From Oscillospiraceae bacterium (lineage in GTDB: Bacteria > Bacillota > Clostridia > Oscillospirales > CAG-272): DNA of 50,350 nucleotides. Every line of letters starts with the position of its first letter. Position 1 is the first letter of the stretch. Both the position numbers and the translations under genes were made by a program. Below are positions 42,351-50,350 of the stretch, piece by piece. The stretch is from assembly GCA_015063745.1 (NCBI GenBank), contig SVTO01000015.1:1-50350 (forward strand), in the 5' to 3' direction. Under the pieces are notes generated by a model, which was not told where the DNA came from, made no database searches, and worked only from the letters and a program-made list of their open reading frames with translations.

Positions 42351-44447
42351 ATGCTCGATATTCAGGCAAAAGAAATATTCGGCGGTGAAGTACAGTATTT
42401 CCGCACAGATCCCGAATACTGGGAACTGATCGTAAAAAGACTGGCAGAAACTGGTTTGCGCACCTTGACTACTTATATTACATGGGAAACACATATGGTA
42501 AAGGAACCGGATGCGGAACATCCCATCGGTTACCTGGATTTTACCGGTGAAACCAATCCCCGTCTGAATCTGATGGGCTTTCTGGAAATTGTTGAAAAGT
42601 ACGGTCTGAACCTGAATTTCCGCTGCGGTCCTTTCTGTTGCAATGAACTGCCCTGCGGTGGATATCCCCGTTTCCTTGTAACAGAAATGCCGGAGATTTT
42701 CGTGCTGAATAACGAAGACAAGTATACCAATGGTTATCGTATTGCCAGCAAGGATACCTTCCAGCCTTCCTATCTCCATCCCGTATATCTGGATCTCTGC
42801 CGTCAGTGGATCAATGAAATGGACAAGATCATCATCCCCCACCTGAAGGTAAACGGCGGATGCATCACCATGATCAATCTGGATAACGAAGTATCCTACA
42901 TCGTACAGGATAGCTTCCTGCAGTCCGACTACAATCCCGTAAACGTGGCACCCGGCGGATTCTACCACCAGTTCCTGAAGGAAACCTACGGTTCTGTGGA
43001 AAACCTCCCCTACCGTACCAAGTATGCGGCATTCGAAGAGATCCCCGCCCCCCGTTCCGTACCGGAAAACATTGACGACGACTACGCTTATTATGCAGAC
43101 TGGATGAAGTTCCATACCTGGGTGATGTGCCGGTATATCGAAGAAATACGCAAGATGCACGAAGCAAACGGCGTGACCTCCGATAAGGTTACTTTCATGA
43201 CCAACTACGACCCGCACCTGCCGGAAGGTGTTCCCACCCGTATGCCCGATTTCGAAAAGGCATCCGGCGGTATCACCGGTTACGACTTCTATCGCAGTCC
43301 TTTCATGACCTATTCCGGTTATCAGTCCATGGCCCGTGTTATGAAGCTGATGACCAATACACTGGCATTCCCCTACAGCTCCGAATTCATGGCCGGTATC
43401 TGGGAAAAGATCCTCAGCTCCCGTATTTCCGACGACTGTATGCGTTTTATGGCCCGCTGTGCCTTTGCCCACGGCTGTAAGGCGATCCAGTGGTTCATGT
43501 TCAGCGACCGTGATTCCTGGAATGACGCACCTCTGTCCTCCCACGGTCACAAGCGTCCCAGCATTGATGTGCTCAGCGAAGTACCGGTGCTCCTCTTCGA
43601 TAAGATCAAAAACTGGGATGCCATGAAGCCCATAAATGATATCGGTATCATCTACGACCTGACCACCCACATCCATACCTCCATCGGCGATCCGATGCCC
43701 TGTGCGGACGGAAAGCTGCATATCGGCAGTCCGAAGATCGACGGCGTGGAAGCGGGACTCGGTTCCAAGGAATACATCAGTATGTTCCGTCTGGCCGAAC
43801 AGAACGGCGTACAGGCCGCGGCGATCGATATTCACTACAGCGACGCATCCCTGTATGACTATCCTCTGGTAGTATATCCCGGCTCTCCCGTCATCGCTGC
43901 AAAAACGGAAGAACAGCTGCGCAAGTACGTGGAAAACGGTGGTATACTGGCGATCACCGGTATTCTGCCCACCCGTTATGAAACCGGTGAAAAGTGCTGT
44001 TTCTTCGGCGGCGTACAGGCCGGTGAGCAGACCTTCGGCAAGGGCAGAGTGATCTTTGTGGACAAATACATCGGTCAGGGCGACTCGGAAGAAGATACTC
44101 TTGAAGACATTGCCCTGTTCGGTGAACTGCTGCAGAAGGCCAATGTGGTTCCGGCAGTGCATATGACCGCCAAGCCCTGTGAATGGAAAACGCTGACCGG
44201 CGCCGGCATGACGGACTTCAGACAGGAACGTATGCTGGGCAGCGCGGTTCTGCAGCAGGCCAACGGCGAAACGCTTCTGTTTGTGCTGAACCATTATCCG
44301 GAAGCCCATAAATTTACATTGAAATTCTCCATTCCCTGCACCAGGTTAGTGTGCCTGACGGAAGAAGAGGATGCTGTTGTGGAAAACGGCGTATGCACTC
44401 TCGATATCGACCGTAAGGATTGCCAGATCTACCGTGTGGAAGCATAA
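42351..44447 (+). CDS. GH35-like beta-galactosidase-type glycosidase, copy A
   Basis: The 698-residue protein begins AKEIFGGEVQYFR and continues with FGGEVQ/YITWE/FRCGPFCC patterns of the GH35 TIM barrel. The likely acid/base Glu is in MINLDNEVSYI and the nucleophile Glu in PYSSEFMAG, both typical of clan GH-A. A beta-rich C-terminal region follows. No signal peptide, so it works on imported sugars in the cytoplasm. RBS AGGAGGAGAATCT. The next gene is a paralogue 60 bases downstream with a 103-residue identical block (residues 159-261 here). Substrate specificity cannot be read; GH35-like proteins of this branch are poorly studied. Confidence 0.82.
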   Translation: MLDIQAKEIFGGEVQYFRTDPEYWELIVKRLAETGLRTLTTYITWETHMVKEPDAEHPIGYLDFTGETNPRLNLMGFLEIVEKYGLNLNFRCGPFCCNELPCGGYPRFLVTEMPEIFVLNNEDKYTNGYRIASKDTFQPSYLHPVYLDLCRQWINEMDKIIIPHLKVNGGCITMINLDNEVSYIVQDSFLQSDYNPVNVAPGGFYHQFLKETYGSVENLPYRTKYAAFEEIPAPRSVPENIDDDYAYYADWMKFHTWVMCRYIEEIRKMHEANGVTSDKVTFMTNYDPHLPEGVPTRMPDFEKASGGITGYDFYRSPFMTYSGYQSMARVMKLMTNTLAFPYSSEFMAGIWEKILSSRISDDCMRFMARCAFAHGCKAIQWFMFSDRDSWNDAPLSSHGHKRPSIDVLSEVPVLLFDKIKNWDAMKPINDIGIIYDLTTHIHTSIGDPMPCADGKLHIGSPKIDGVEAGLGSKEYISMFRLAEQNGVQAAAIDIHYSDASLYDYPLVVYPGSPVIAAKTEEQLRKYVENGGILAITGILPTRYETGEKCCFFGGVQAGEQTFGKGRVIFVDKYIGQGDSEEDTLEDIALFGELLQKANVVPAVHMTAKPCEWKTLTGAGMTDFRQERMLGSAVLQQANGETLLFVLNHYPEAHKFTLKFSIPCTRLVCLTEEEDAVVENGVCTLDIDRKDCQIYRVEA

Positions 44448-44507
44448 TAATCGAACAGGAAAAATTCCTGCTGACAATACAAATTCTCTTACTCAGGAGG
44501 CAAAAAC

Positions 44508-46583
44508 ATGATGAACATTCAGGCGAAAGAAATATTCGGCGGTGAAATTCAGTACTGGCGTGTGGACCCCAAGTACTGGGAAAACATTATCCGCGCCTTT
44601 GCGGAAGCCGGTATGCGTACCGTGACATCCTATGTGCCGTGGGAATGTCATATCGTCGGTGCACCGGATGAAGAACATCCCGCAGGTGTGCTGGATTTCA
44701 CAGGGGAAGTGGACCCCAAGCTGAATCTGATGCATTTTCTGGAACTGGTGGAAAAGTACGATCTGAATCTGAACTTCCGCTGCGGTCCGTTCTGCTGTGC
44801 GGAGCTGCTGTACGGCGGTCATCCCAAGTTCCTCGTAACCGAAATCGACGAGATCAATTCTCTGAATTTTGAAGACAAGCCTACCAGAGGGTACTTCGGT
44901 TCCAGCAACCAGCCCTCCTACCTCCATCCCCTTTATCTGGATTGGGTCAGAAAATGGTATGACGAAATGGCCAAGATCATCATCCCCCACCTGAAGGTGA
45001 ACGGCGGATGCATTACCATGATCAATCTGGATAACGAAGTATCCTACATCGTACAGGACAGCTTCCTGCAGTCCGACTACAACCCCGTAAACGTAGCACC
45101 CGGCGGATTCTATCATCAGTTCCTGAAGGAAACCTACGGTTCTGTGGAAAACCTTCCTTACCGTACCAAGTATGCGGCGTTCGAAGAAATTCCCGCGCCC
45201 CGTTCCGTACCGGAAAACATTGACGACGACTACGCTTACTACGCAGACTGGATGAAGTTCCATACCTGGGTTATGTGCCGCTTTATCGAAGAACTGCGCA
45301 AGATGCACGAAGCCAACGGTATCACGGCCGATAAGGTTATTTTCATGACCAACTACGACCCGCATCTGCCGGAAGGCGTGCCCACCCGTATGCCCGATTT
45401 CGAAGAAGCATCCGGCGGTATCACCGGTTACGACTTCTACCGCGGTACCTTCATGAGCTATTCCGGATACCAGTCCCTGGCCCGCGTTATGAAGCTGATG
45501 ACGGATACCCTGAAGTTCCCCTACAGCTCCGAATTTATGGCCGGTACCTGGGAAAAGGTGCTGAGTTCCCGTGTATCCGACGATCATATGCGTTTCATGG
45601 CCCGCTGTGCCTTTGCTCACGGCTGTAAGGCGATCCAGTGGTATATGATACACGACAGATATACCTGGGGTGACTCCCCCGTATCCCTTCACGGACACAA
45701 GCGTCCCAGCATTGACGTGCTCCGCGAAACCCCGAAGATCCTCTTCGATAAGATAAAGAACTGGGATGCCATGAAGCCGGTGAACGATATCGGTATTATC
45801 TACGACCTGACTGCCCACATCCATACCTCCCTCGGTGATCCGATGCCCTGCAACGATGGCAATCTGTATATCGGTAATCCGAAGATCGACGGCGTGAACG
45901 CAGGTATCGCTTCCAAGGAATATATCGGTCTGTTCCGTATAGCCGAACAGAACGGCGTACAGGCTGCGGCTATCGATATTCATTACAGCGACGCATCCCT
46001 GTACAAGTACCCTCTCATAGTATACCCAGGTTCTCCCGTCATCGCTGCGAAAACGGAAGAACAGCTGCGTAAATACGTGGAAAACGGCGGTGTACTGGCC
46101 ATTACCGGTATCCTGCCCACCCGTTATGAAACCGGTGAAAAGTGCTGCCTGTTCGGCGGTGTACAGGCCGGTGAACAGACCCTCGGCAAGGGCAAAGTGA
46201 TCTTTGTGGACGCTTATCTGGGCCAGGGCGAGTCTGAAAAGGACAGCATGGAAGATATCAGCCGCTTCGGTGAAGTGCTGAATATGGCCAAAGTGGTGCC
46301 TGCAGTACGTATCTCCAGCGATGCATTTGTACTGGCCGAATGGAACAGAGCGCCCTCCGTACAGCCCCGTATGCTGGGCAGCGCGGTTCTGCAGCAGGCC
46401 AATGGCGAAACGATTCTGTTCGTGATGAACCACAATCCCGATGCCCATGAATTCAAGCTGGAATTCTCCATTCCCTGCACCAAGCTGGTGTGCCTGACGG
46501 AAGAACAGGATGCAGTTGTGGAAAACGGCGTATGCATCCTCGACATCGACCGCAAGAACTGCCAGATCTACCGCGTGGAATAA
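44508..46583 (+). CDS. GH35-like beta-galactosidase-type glycosidase, copy B
   Basis: The 691-residue paralogue of the preceding gene keeps both catalytic Glu regions (MINLDNEVSYI; PYSSEFMAGTWE). Differences cluster at the N-terminus (substrate loop ELLYGGHPKF versus ELPCGGYPRF and a shorter segment near residues 115-130) and near 420-430 (WYMIHDRYTWGD versus WFMFSDRDSWND), suggesting different sugar preference. Residues 156-258 are identical to copy A. RBS CAGGAGGCAAAAAC; a second ATG 3 bases later is an equal alternative start. It shares the promoter at 42259 and ends in a strong terminator. Confidence 0.82.
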   Translation: MMNIQAKEIFGGEIQYWRVDPKYWENIIRAFAEAGMRTVTSYVPWECHIVGAPDEEHPAGVLDFTGEVDPKLNLMHFLELVEKYDLNLNFRCGPFCCAELLYGGHPKFLVTEIDEINSLNFEDKPTRGYFGSSNQPSYLHPLYLDWVRKWYDEMAKIIIPHLKVNGGCITMINLDNEVSYIVQDSFLQSDYNPVNVAPGGFYHQFLKETYGSVENLPYRTKYAAFEEIPAPRSVPENIDDDYAYYADWMKFHTWVMCRFIEELRKMHEANGITADKVIFMTNYDPHLPEGVPTRMPDFEEASGGITGYDFYRGTFMSYSGYQSLARVMKLMTDTLKFPYSSEFMAGTWEKVLSSRVSDDHMRFMARCAFAHGCKAIQWYMIHDRYTWGDSPVSLHGHKRPSIDVLRETPKILFDKIKNWDAMKPVNDIGIIYDLTAHIHTSLGDPMPCNDGNLYIGNPKIDGVNAGIASKEYIGLFRIAEQNGVQAAAIDIHYSDASLYKYPLIVYPGSPVIAAKTEEQLRKYVENGGVLAITGILPTRYETGEKCCLFGGVQAGEQTLGKGKVIFVDAYLGQGESEKDSMEDISRFGEVLNMAKVVPAVRISSDAFVLAEWNRAPSVQPRMLGSAVLQQANGETILFVMNHNPDAHEFKLEFSIPCTKLVCLTEEQDAVVENGVCILDIDRKNCQIYRVE

Positions 46584-46602
46584 TCCGCAGCCATAACATA
46601 TT

Positions 46603-46637
46603 CAGGCAGGGTCCTATGAAGGATCCTGCCTGTTTTT
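46603..46637 (+). terminator. Terminator of the GH35-like pair
   Basis: CAGGCAGGGTCC and GGATCCTGCCTG form the stem, followed by TTTTT. Confidence 0.88.
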
Positions 46638-46682
46638 ATCCGGGAAATTCTATGAATAAATCCAAAAAATACGGAAAGACTA

Positions 46683-46711
46683 TTGCTATATTCCCGGAAA
46701 CATGCTAAAAT
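46683..46711 (+). promoter_or_regulatory. Promoter of the rubrerythrin gene
   Basis: TTGCTA (46683-46688), 17-base spacer, TAAAAT (46706-46711). Confidence 0.65.
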
Positions 46712-46742
46712 AAATATGCAAAACCAAATATGGAGGTATGAT

Positions 46743-47288
46743 ATGAAAAACACAAACAAGTACACAGGAACCAAAACCGAAGCCAATCTGGCGGCTGCAT
46801 TTGCCGGCGAATCCCAGGCCAGAAATAAGTACACCTATTTTGCTTCTGTTGCCAAGAAGGAAGGCTACGAACAGATTTCCGCTCTCTTCCTCAAAACCGC
46901 TGAAAACGAAAAAGAACACGCCAAACTGTGGCTGAAGGAACTGGAAGGCATCGGCGATACCGCTGAAAATCTGCTGGCTGCTGCCGAAGGTGAAAACTAC
47001 GAATGGACGGATATGTACGAAGGCTTTGCCAAGACTGCGGAAGAAGAAGGCTTTACTGCCCTCGCCGCAAAATTCCGTCTGGTTGCCGCTGTTGAAAAGC
47101 ATCACGAAGAACGTTACCGCGCTCTCCTGAAGAACGTGGAAACCGCTCAGGTATTCGAAAAGAGCGAAGTAAAGGTATGGGAATGCCGTAATTGCGGTCA
47201 TATCGTTGTAGGTACCAAAGCCCCCAAAGTATGTCCCACCTGTGCCCATCCCCAGAGCTACTTCGAAATCCACGAAGAAAACTATTAA
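46743..47288 (+). CDS. Rubrerythrin
   Basis: The ATG at 46743 ([16 protein letters not shown]) follows TGGAGGTATGAT; the longer in-frame start at 46683 is rejected as it overlaps the promoter. The 181-residue protein has the four-helix diiron domain ([37 protein letters not shown]) and a C-terminal rubredoxin-like iron site (CRNCGH ... CPTCAHP). It reduces hydrogen peroxide in the cytoplasm of anaerobes, which supports an anaerobic host. Confidence 0.96.
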   Translation: MKNTNKYTGTKTEANLAAAFAGESQARNKYTYFASVAKKEGYEQISALFLKTAENEKEHAKLWLKELEGIGDTAENLLAAAEGENYEWTDMYEGFAKTAEEEGFTALAAKFRLVAAVEKHHEERYRALLKNVETAQVFEKSEVKVWECRNCGHIVVGTKAPKVCPTCAHPQSYFEIHEENY

Positions 47289-47335
47289 TCCGGAATTACA
47301 AGGGGCGAAGAAAAAATCTTCGCCCCAAAATCATA

Positions 47336-47394
47336 AAAAGGACTCTGCCGCACACCCGGTTCCATCAACCGTAAGTCCGGCAAAGTCCTTTTTC
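47336..47394. terminator. Bidirectional terminator
   Basis: AAAAGGACT and AGTCCTTTTT enclose an inner CCGGTT/AACCG helix. It separates rubrerythrin from the convergent DUF1080 gene. A simpler GGGGCGAAG/CTTCGCCCC hairpin (47302-47326) lies just before it, without a T-tract. Confidence 0.75.
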
Positions 47395-47486
47395 ATTTTC
47401 TATAGAAGTTTTTGAGAGAATAGGGGGTGTCGGGGGGAAGGGGTGCTTTTTTCAAAAAGTACCTCTTCCCCCTGGCAAAATCTCCC

Positions 47487-48074
47487 TTACAGAGTCTCAA
47501 TCCAGATATTACGGAATTTTACAGGATTACCGTGGTCCTGGAGCATCAGAGGGCCTTCGGCGACGGGATGATTGATGCAGCCGCCGGGGGTGTGGGTGTG
47601 CAGGATAATGTTGTTGTGGATAACAACACCGTTCTGCAGGATGGTGGCGCGTGCTGCTTCTGTTCTTTCTCCGCGGTCGTTATAACGGGGGGCACGGAAG
47701 ATGATGTCGTATGTCTGCCATTCCAGAGCGGGCTTGCAGGCATTGACACGGGGGGTATAGTGGGTATAAATACCGCCGCAGTCACTGCATTCGAGATTTT
47801 CAATACCGTAGGAGTCCAGAATCTGCAGTTCGTAGCAGCCATGAATATATACGCCGCTGTTGCCTTTTTCCTGACCTACAGCGTCGGGCATATCGGGTTC
47901 CATCCATTCCAGATGAATGTGCGCGTCCTTGTAGGTTGCCTTGGAAACGATGCTGACCCAATTGCCGGGAACCGTCATTGTACCGTCATCGTTCAGAATC
48001 CACGGATTGGGGGTACCGTCCTGAGCGGTGAAGTTGTCCAGTGTTGTGCCGTCGAATAATACGATTTTTGCCAT
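47487..48074 (-). CDS. DUF1080 (3-keto-disaccharide hydrolase-type) protein
   Basis: The ATG at 48074 (MAKIVLFDGTTLDNFTAQDG) follows AAGGAGACATATT; the in-frame extension to 48326 overlaps the promoter and another gene. The 195-residue jelly-roll protein has the DUF1080 motifs HIHLEWMEPD, GNSGVYIHGCYELQILDSYG and GPLMLQDHGNPVKFRNIWIE. Relatives cleave 3-keto-glucosides or bind glucans. No signal peptide is present, unlike many DUF1080 proteins, so it is likely cytoplasmic. Confidence 0.9.
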   Translation of the reverse strand: MAKIVLFDGTTLDNFTAQDGTPNPWILNDDGTMTVPGNWVSIVSKATYKDAHIHLEWMEPDMPDAVGQEKGNSGVYIHGCYELQILDSYGIENLECSDCGGIYTHYTPRVNACKPALEWQTYDIIFRAPRYNDRGERTEAARATILQNGVVIHNNIILHTHTPGGCINHPVAEGPLMLQDHGNPVKFRNIWIETL

Positions 48075-48110
48075 AATATGTCTCCTTAATATAACAAATT
48101 GGTTATCTGT

Positions 48111-48139
48111 ATTATAGCACATATTCCCCGACTGTGCAA
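48111..48139 (-). promoter_or_regulatory. Promoter of the DUF1080 gene
   Basis: On the minus strand: TTGCAC (48139-48134), 17-base spacer, TATAAT (48116-48111). Confidence 0.75.
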
Positions 48140-48204
48140 TAGCTGAATGAAAAAGAGTATATATTTTTGAGATACACTCCCCAAAAAACAGCGGGAAACA
48201 AATC

Positions 48205-48233
48205 TTGACTACGGGCGAATGCTGTGATATACT
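48205..48233 (+). promoter_or_regulatory. Promoter of the zinc-ribbon / TPM gene pair
   Basis: TTGACT (48205-48210), 17-base spacer, TATACT (48228-48233). Confidence 0.8.
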
Positions 48234-48264
48234 TATAGTATACTGAAAAAACGAGGAATCGGCG

Positions 48265-49341
48265 ATGGAAAACGTAACATATAAATGTCCCAACTGCGGG
48301 GCATCGCTGGATTTTGGTGCGGCCACCGGTCAGATGCAGTGTGCCTACTGCGACAGTGTTTTCGATGTGGAAACCCTATGCGATCTGGCCAATGAGGAAA
48401 CAGCCGCTCCGGAGGAAACCGACTGGGAACAGGAAAATCCGGATAACCATTGGACGGAGGAAGAAGAAGCCTCCCTGCGCAGCTATGTGTGCAAGTTCTG
48501 CGGTGCGGAAGTGCTGACGGATGCCACCACAGCGGCTTCCAGATGTCCGTACTGTGACAACAACCTGATTTTTGCATCCCAGCTCAGCGGAAGCCTGAAG
48601 CCGGATGTGGTGATCCCCTTCAAAATCACGAAAAAACAGGCCGAAGAAGCCTTGAAACAGTTCTGCAGCGGCAAGTTCCTGCTGCCGAAGAGTTACCATA
48701 CGGAAAGCCGCATCGAGGAAATCAAGGGCGTGTACGTGCCTTTCTGGCTGTACGACTGTACGGCGGAAGGGAATATCCGCTACGATGCCCGAAACGTACG
48801 TACCTGGAGTGACCGGAACTATATCTATACCAAAACCGACCACTATCTGGTGGAACGAACCGCACGGATGGGATTTGCCAATATCCCGGAAGACGGCTCC
48901 ACCAAGGCGGATGATAACTATATGGAAGCCCTGGAACCCTTCGACTACGGCGAACTGCGGGATTTCGATATGCCGTACCTGTCGGGCTTTCTGGCGGACC
49001 GGTATGATGTGACCGCCGAAGAGTGCCGGAGCAGAGCGGAAACACGAATCCGCAACAGCGTGGAACAGGAGATTGCGAAAACCGTACACGGGTACCAGAG
49101 CATGAGTGTCCGTTCCCGTCAGGTACATATGGATGCGGGTAAGGTGCGCTACGGACTGCTGCCGGTGTGGATGCTGTCCACCCAGTATAAGGATAAAATA
49201 TACCGCTTTGCCATGAACGGACAGACGGGAAAGTTTGTGGGAGAACTGCCCATCGACCGGGCGAAATTCTGGGGTCTGTTTGCCGCCATTGCTGCAGCCG
49301 GTGCCGTAATCGGCGGCATCGTGGGCATGATCGGCATCTGA
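48265..49341 (+). CDS. Zinc-ribbon protein with C-terminal membrane helix (TPM partner)
   Basis: The 358-residue protein has two zinc ribbons (YKCPNCGASLDF ... CAYCDSVF; YVCKFCGAEVLT ... CPYCDNNLIF), a beta-rich central domain (IEEIKGVYVPFWLYDC, VRYGLLPVWMLSTQYKDKIY) and a C-terminal helix (FAAIAAAGAVIGGIVGMIGI). Such proteins occur next to TPM-domain genes in many Clostridia; the function is unknown. The N-terminal ribbons look like those of TFIIB/PriA-type proteins, so RNA or DNA binding is possible. The TPM gene starts 19 bases after its stop. Confidence 0.82.
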   Translation: MENVTYKCPNCGASLDFGAATGQMQCAYCDSVFDVETLCDLANEETAAPEETDWEQENPDNHWTEEEEASLRSYVCKFCGAEVLTDATTAASRCPYCDNNLIFASQLSGSLKPDVVIPFKITKKQAEEALKQFCSGKFLLPKSYHTESRIEEIKGVYVPFWLYDCTAEGNIRYDARNVRTWSDRNYIYTKTDHYLVERTARMGFANIPEDGSTKADDNYMEALEPFDYGELRDFDMPYLSGFLADRYDVTAEECRSRAETRIRNSVEQEIAKTVHGYQSMSVRSRQVHMDAGKVRYGLLPVWMLSTQYKDKIYRFAMNGQTGKFVGELPIDRAKFWGLFAAIAAAGAVIGGIVGMIGI

Positions 49342-49360
49342 TTGCGGGAGGCGTATGAGA

Positions 49361-50194
49361 ATGATGAAAAAACAAATCTGGATTCTGTGCACGCTGTTGA
49401 CTGTACTGCTGACTCTCGCCGTGGCGGCTGACGGTGTGTATGTGATCGACAATGCAGGCCTGCTGTCGGACGATGCCCGGGAGCGGCTGGAGGATGCCGC
49501 AGAAAACGCATCCGCGGAAATGGGTGTGGATTTTGTTATCCTGACGGAATACGGCATCGGCGGCGAAGACCCGTATATGTATGCGGCGGATTTCTACGAT
49601 TACGGCGGATATGCCATGGATGGTGTGATTCTGTTTCTGGATATGGAAGAAAGAAACTGGTGCATCATCACCTCCGGCAGCTGTATTTCCGGGGTGGACA
49701 ATACCGAAATTGACCGTATCGGCGATGTTATGGTACCCTATCTCTCGTCCGGAGATTATGAAACCGGTTTTTCCGTATTTCTGGAGGAAACCGCCTATTG
49801 GATGACAGAGGTTGTGTGGGCGGATGACGGCTATACGGATGATGACTACTTTTATGACGACGAATACTACGATCCGCCGCGGGTGGAGTATCAGAAAACC
49901 GTGTCTGTGCCCCAGTGTATTGCCGTGGGCGGTGTGATCGGACTGATTGTCGCGCTGATCGTTTGCTTTACGATGCGTTCGAAAATGAACACGGCAAAGC
50001 CTCAGTTCGCGGCCGGATTTTATATGGTGGACAACTCCTTTGAACTGCTCCATTCCAGGGACCGCTTCCTGTACAGCAATGTTTCCAAGGTGGCAAGACC
50101 CAAGGAAAACCATTCCGGCGGAAGCAGAAGCGGAGGCGGCAGTTTCCGCGGAAGCAGCGGTCGTTCTCACGGCGGAGGCGGCGGCAGATTCTGA
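49361..50194 (+). CDS. TPM-domain membrane protein (YgcG-like)
   Basis: The product has a signal peptide (KKQIWILCTLLTVLLTLAVA), an extracytoplasmic TPM domain (VYVIDNAGLLSDDARERLED; GVILFLDMEERNWCIITSG), an acidic Asp/Tyr-rich segment (DDGYTDDDYFYDDEYYD), a membrane helix (GGVIGLIVALIVCFTM) and a Gly/Ser/Arg-rich tail ending GGGGGRF. This matches the YgcG/TPM family, linked elsewhere to photosystem repair or membrane stress. Start: 49361 is preferred; an ATG at 49355 is only 3 bases from the GGGAGG site. 277 residues. Confidence 0.87.
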   Translation: MMKKQIWILCTLLTVLLTLAVAADGVYVIDNAGLLSDDARERLEDAAENASAEMGVDFVILTEYGIGGEDPYMYAADFYDYGGYAMDGVILFLDMEERNWCIITSGSCISGVDNTEIDRIGDVMVPYLSSGDYETGFSVFLEETAYWMTEVVWADDGYTDDDYFYDDEYYDPPRVEYQKTVSVPQCIAVGGVIGLIVALIVCFTMRSKMNTAKPQFAAGFYMVDNSFELLHSRDRFLYSNVSKVARPKENHSGGSRSGGGSFRGSSGRSHGGGGGRF

Positions 50195-50270
50195 GTGCAA
50201 TAGCCTGCGCCACAAAAAAATAAAGGCTCAATGTCAATAGTTGGGGTAAAGAAAATCCAATAAAACAACG

Positions 50271-50304
50271 AAAAGAGAGAATTGGAAACCGATTCTCTCT
50301 TTTT
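50271..50304 (+). terminator. Terminator of the zinc-ribbon / TPM operon
   Basis: AAAAGAGAGAAT and ATTCTCTCTTTT form a 12-bp stem with T-rich end. Confidence 0.88.
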
Positions 50305-50350
50305 CATGAGAAGGAAAAGAGAATTCGGTTACGGAATCTGGAGAATTTAT

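Noticed and set aside
42336-46448. Very long antisense open frames (over 650 codons each) opposite the two GH35-like genes
   Set aside because: They mirror the sense genes, have no ribosome-binding site or recognisable domains, and similar antisense frames lie opposite the lipoprotein gene (30611-32419) and the GldG-like gene (12345-13844). They are by-products of codon bias.
47302-47326. GGGGCGAAG hairpin as rubrerythrin terminator
   Set aside because: No T-tract follows on either strand; the larger hairpin at 47336-47394 is the better candidate.

Overview
The window looks like a chromosomal piece of a spore-forming, low-to-mid GC Gram-positive bacterium, most likely a gut-type Clostridia (Oscillospirales-like; the rank is an inference). 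Reasons: strong GGAGG ribosome-binding sites, sigma-A promoters (TTGACA / 17 / TATAAT), intrinsic terminators after most operons, a T-box leader, DUF4364 and DUF4363/DUF421 genes, and sporulation genes (spoIIP, gpr). No phage, plasmid, CRISPR or classical defence genes were seen.

Layout. 1-340: start of pyruvate phosphate dikinase. 775-3189: DUF523 protein and two probable esterases. 3274-6242: an unusual SHMT-like enzyme and an alkaline-phosphatase-superfamily protein, divergent from a DeoR-type regulator. 6399-10589: AI-2E-family transporter, a surface protein with a (TEAA)n repeat tract flanked by inverted hairpins, and an ion permease. 10813-15638: a GldA/F/G-like ABC system with a DUF4340 protein. 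15842-19735: pgeF, gpmI, a SLOG protein and a winged-helix regulator. 19993-20422: tRNA-Gly, tRNA-Arg, tRNA-His. 20984-24503: cysteine operon cysE - CPBP protease - cysS under a Cys T-box. 24560-25500: a gene-free nested inverted-repeat element. 25594-28088: rpmG-secE-nusG-rplK-rplA. 28148-30330: gpr-spoIIP.

The right half: 30638-34466 carries an orphan oligopeptide-binding lipoprotein, DUF4364, a sigma factor, a tRNA-like element and a zinc-ribbon protein. 34757-41069 has the rRNA methylase rlmB, a large protein that looks like a catalytically dead P-type ATPase with a long acidic N-terminus, and a radical-SAM/DUF2344 fusion. 41072-42141 is a DUF421-DUF4363 pair. 42351-46583 holds twin GH35-like glycosidases with a 103-residue identical block. 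46743-50194 has rubrerythrin, a DUF1080 protein and a zinc-ribbon/TPM-domain pair.

Most of the window is ordinary housekeeping. The points that stand out are the pseudo-P-type ATPase, the SHMT-like enzyme lacking the usual catalytic Glu and Tyr residues, the tRNA-like RNA without a foldable anticodon arm, the 67-bp perfect inverted repeats in a 1.2-kb non-coding gap, the expanding TEAA protein and the gene-converted glycosidase pair. All family names come from reading motifs; no database search was run.
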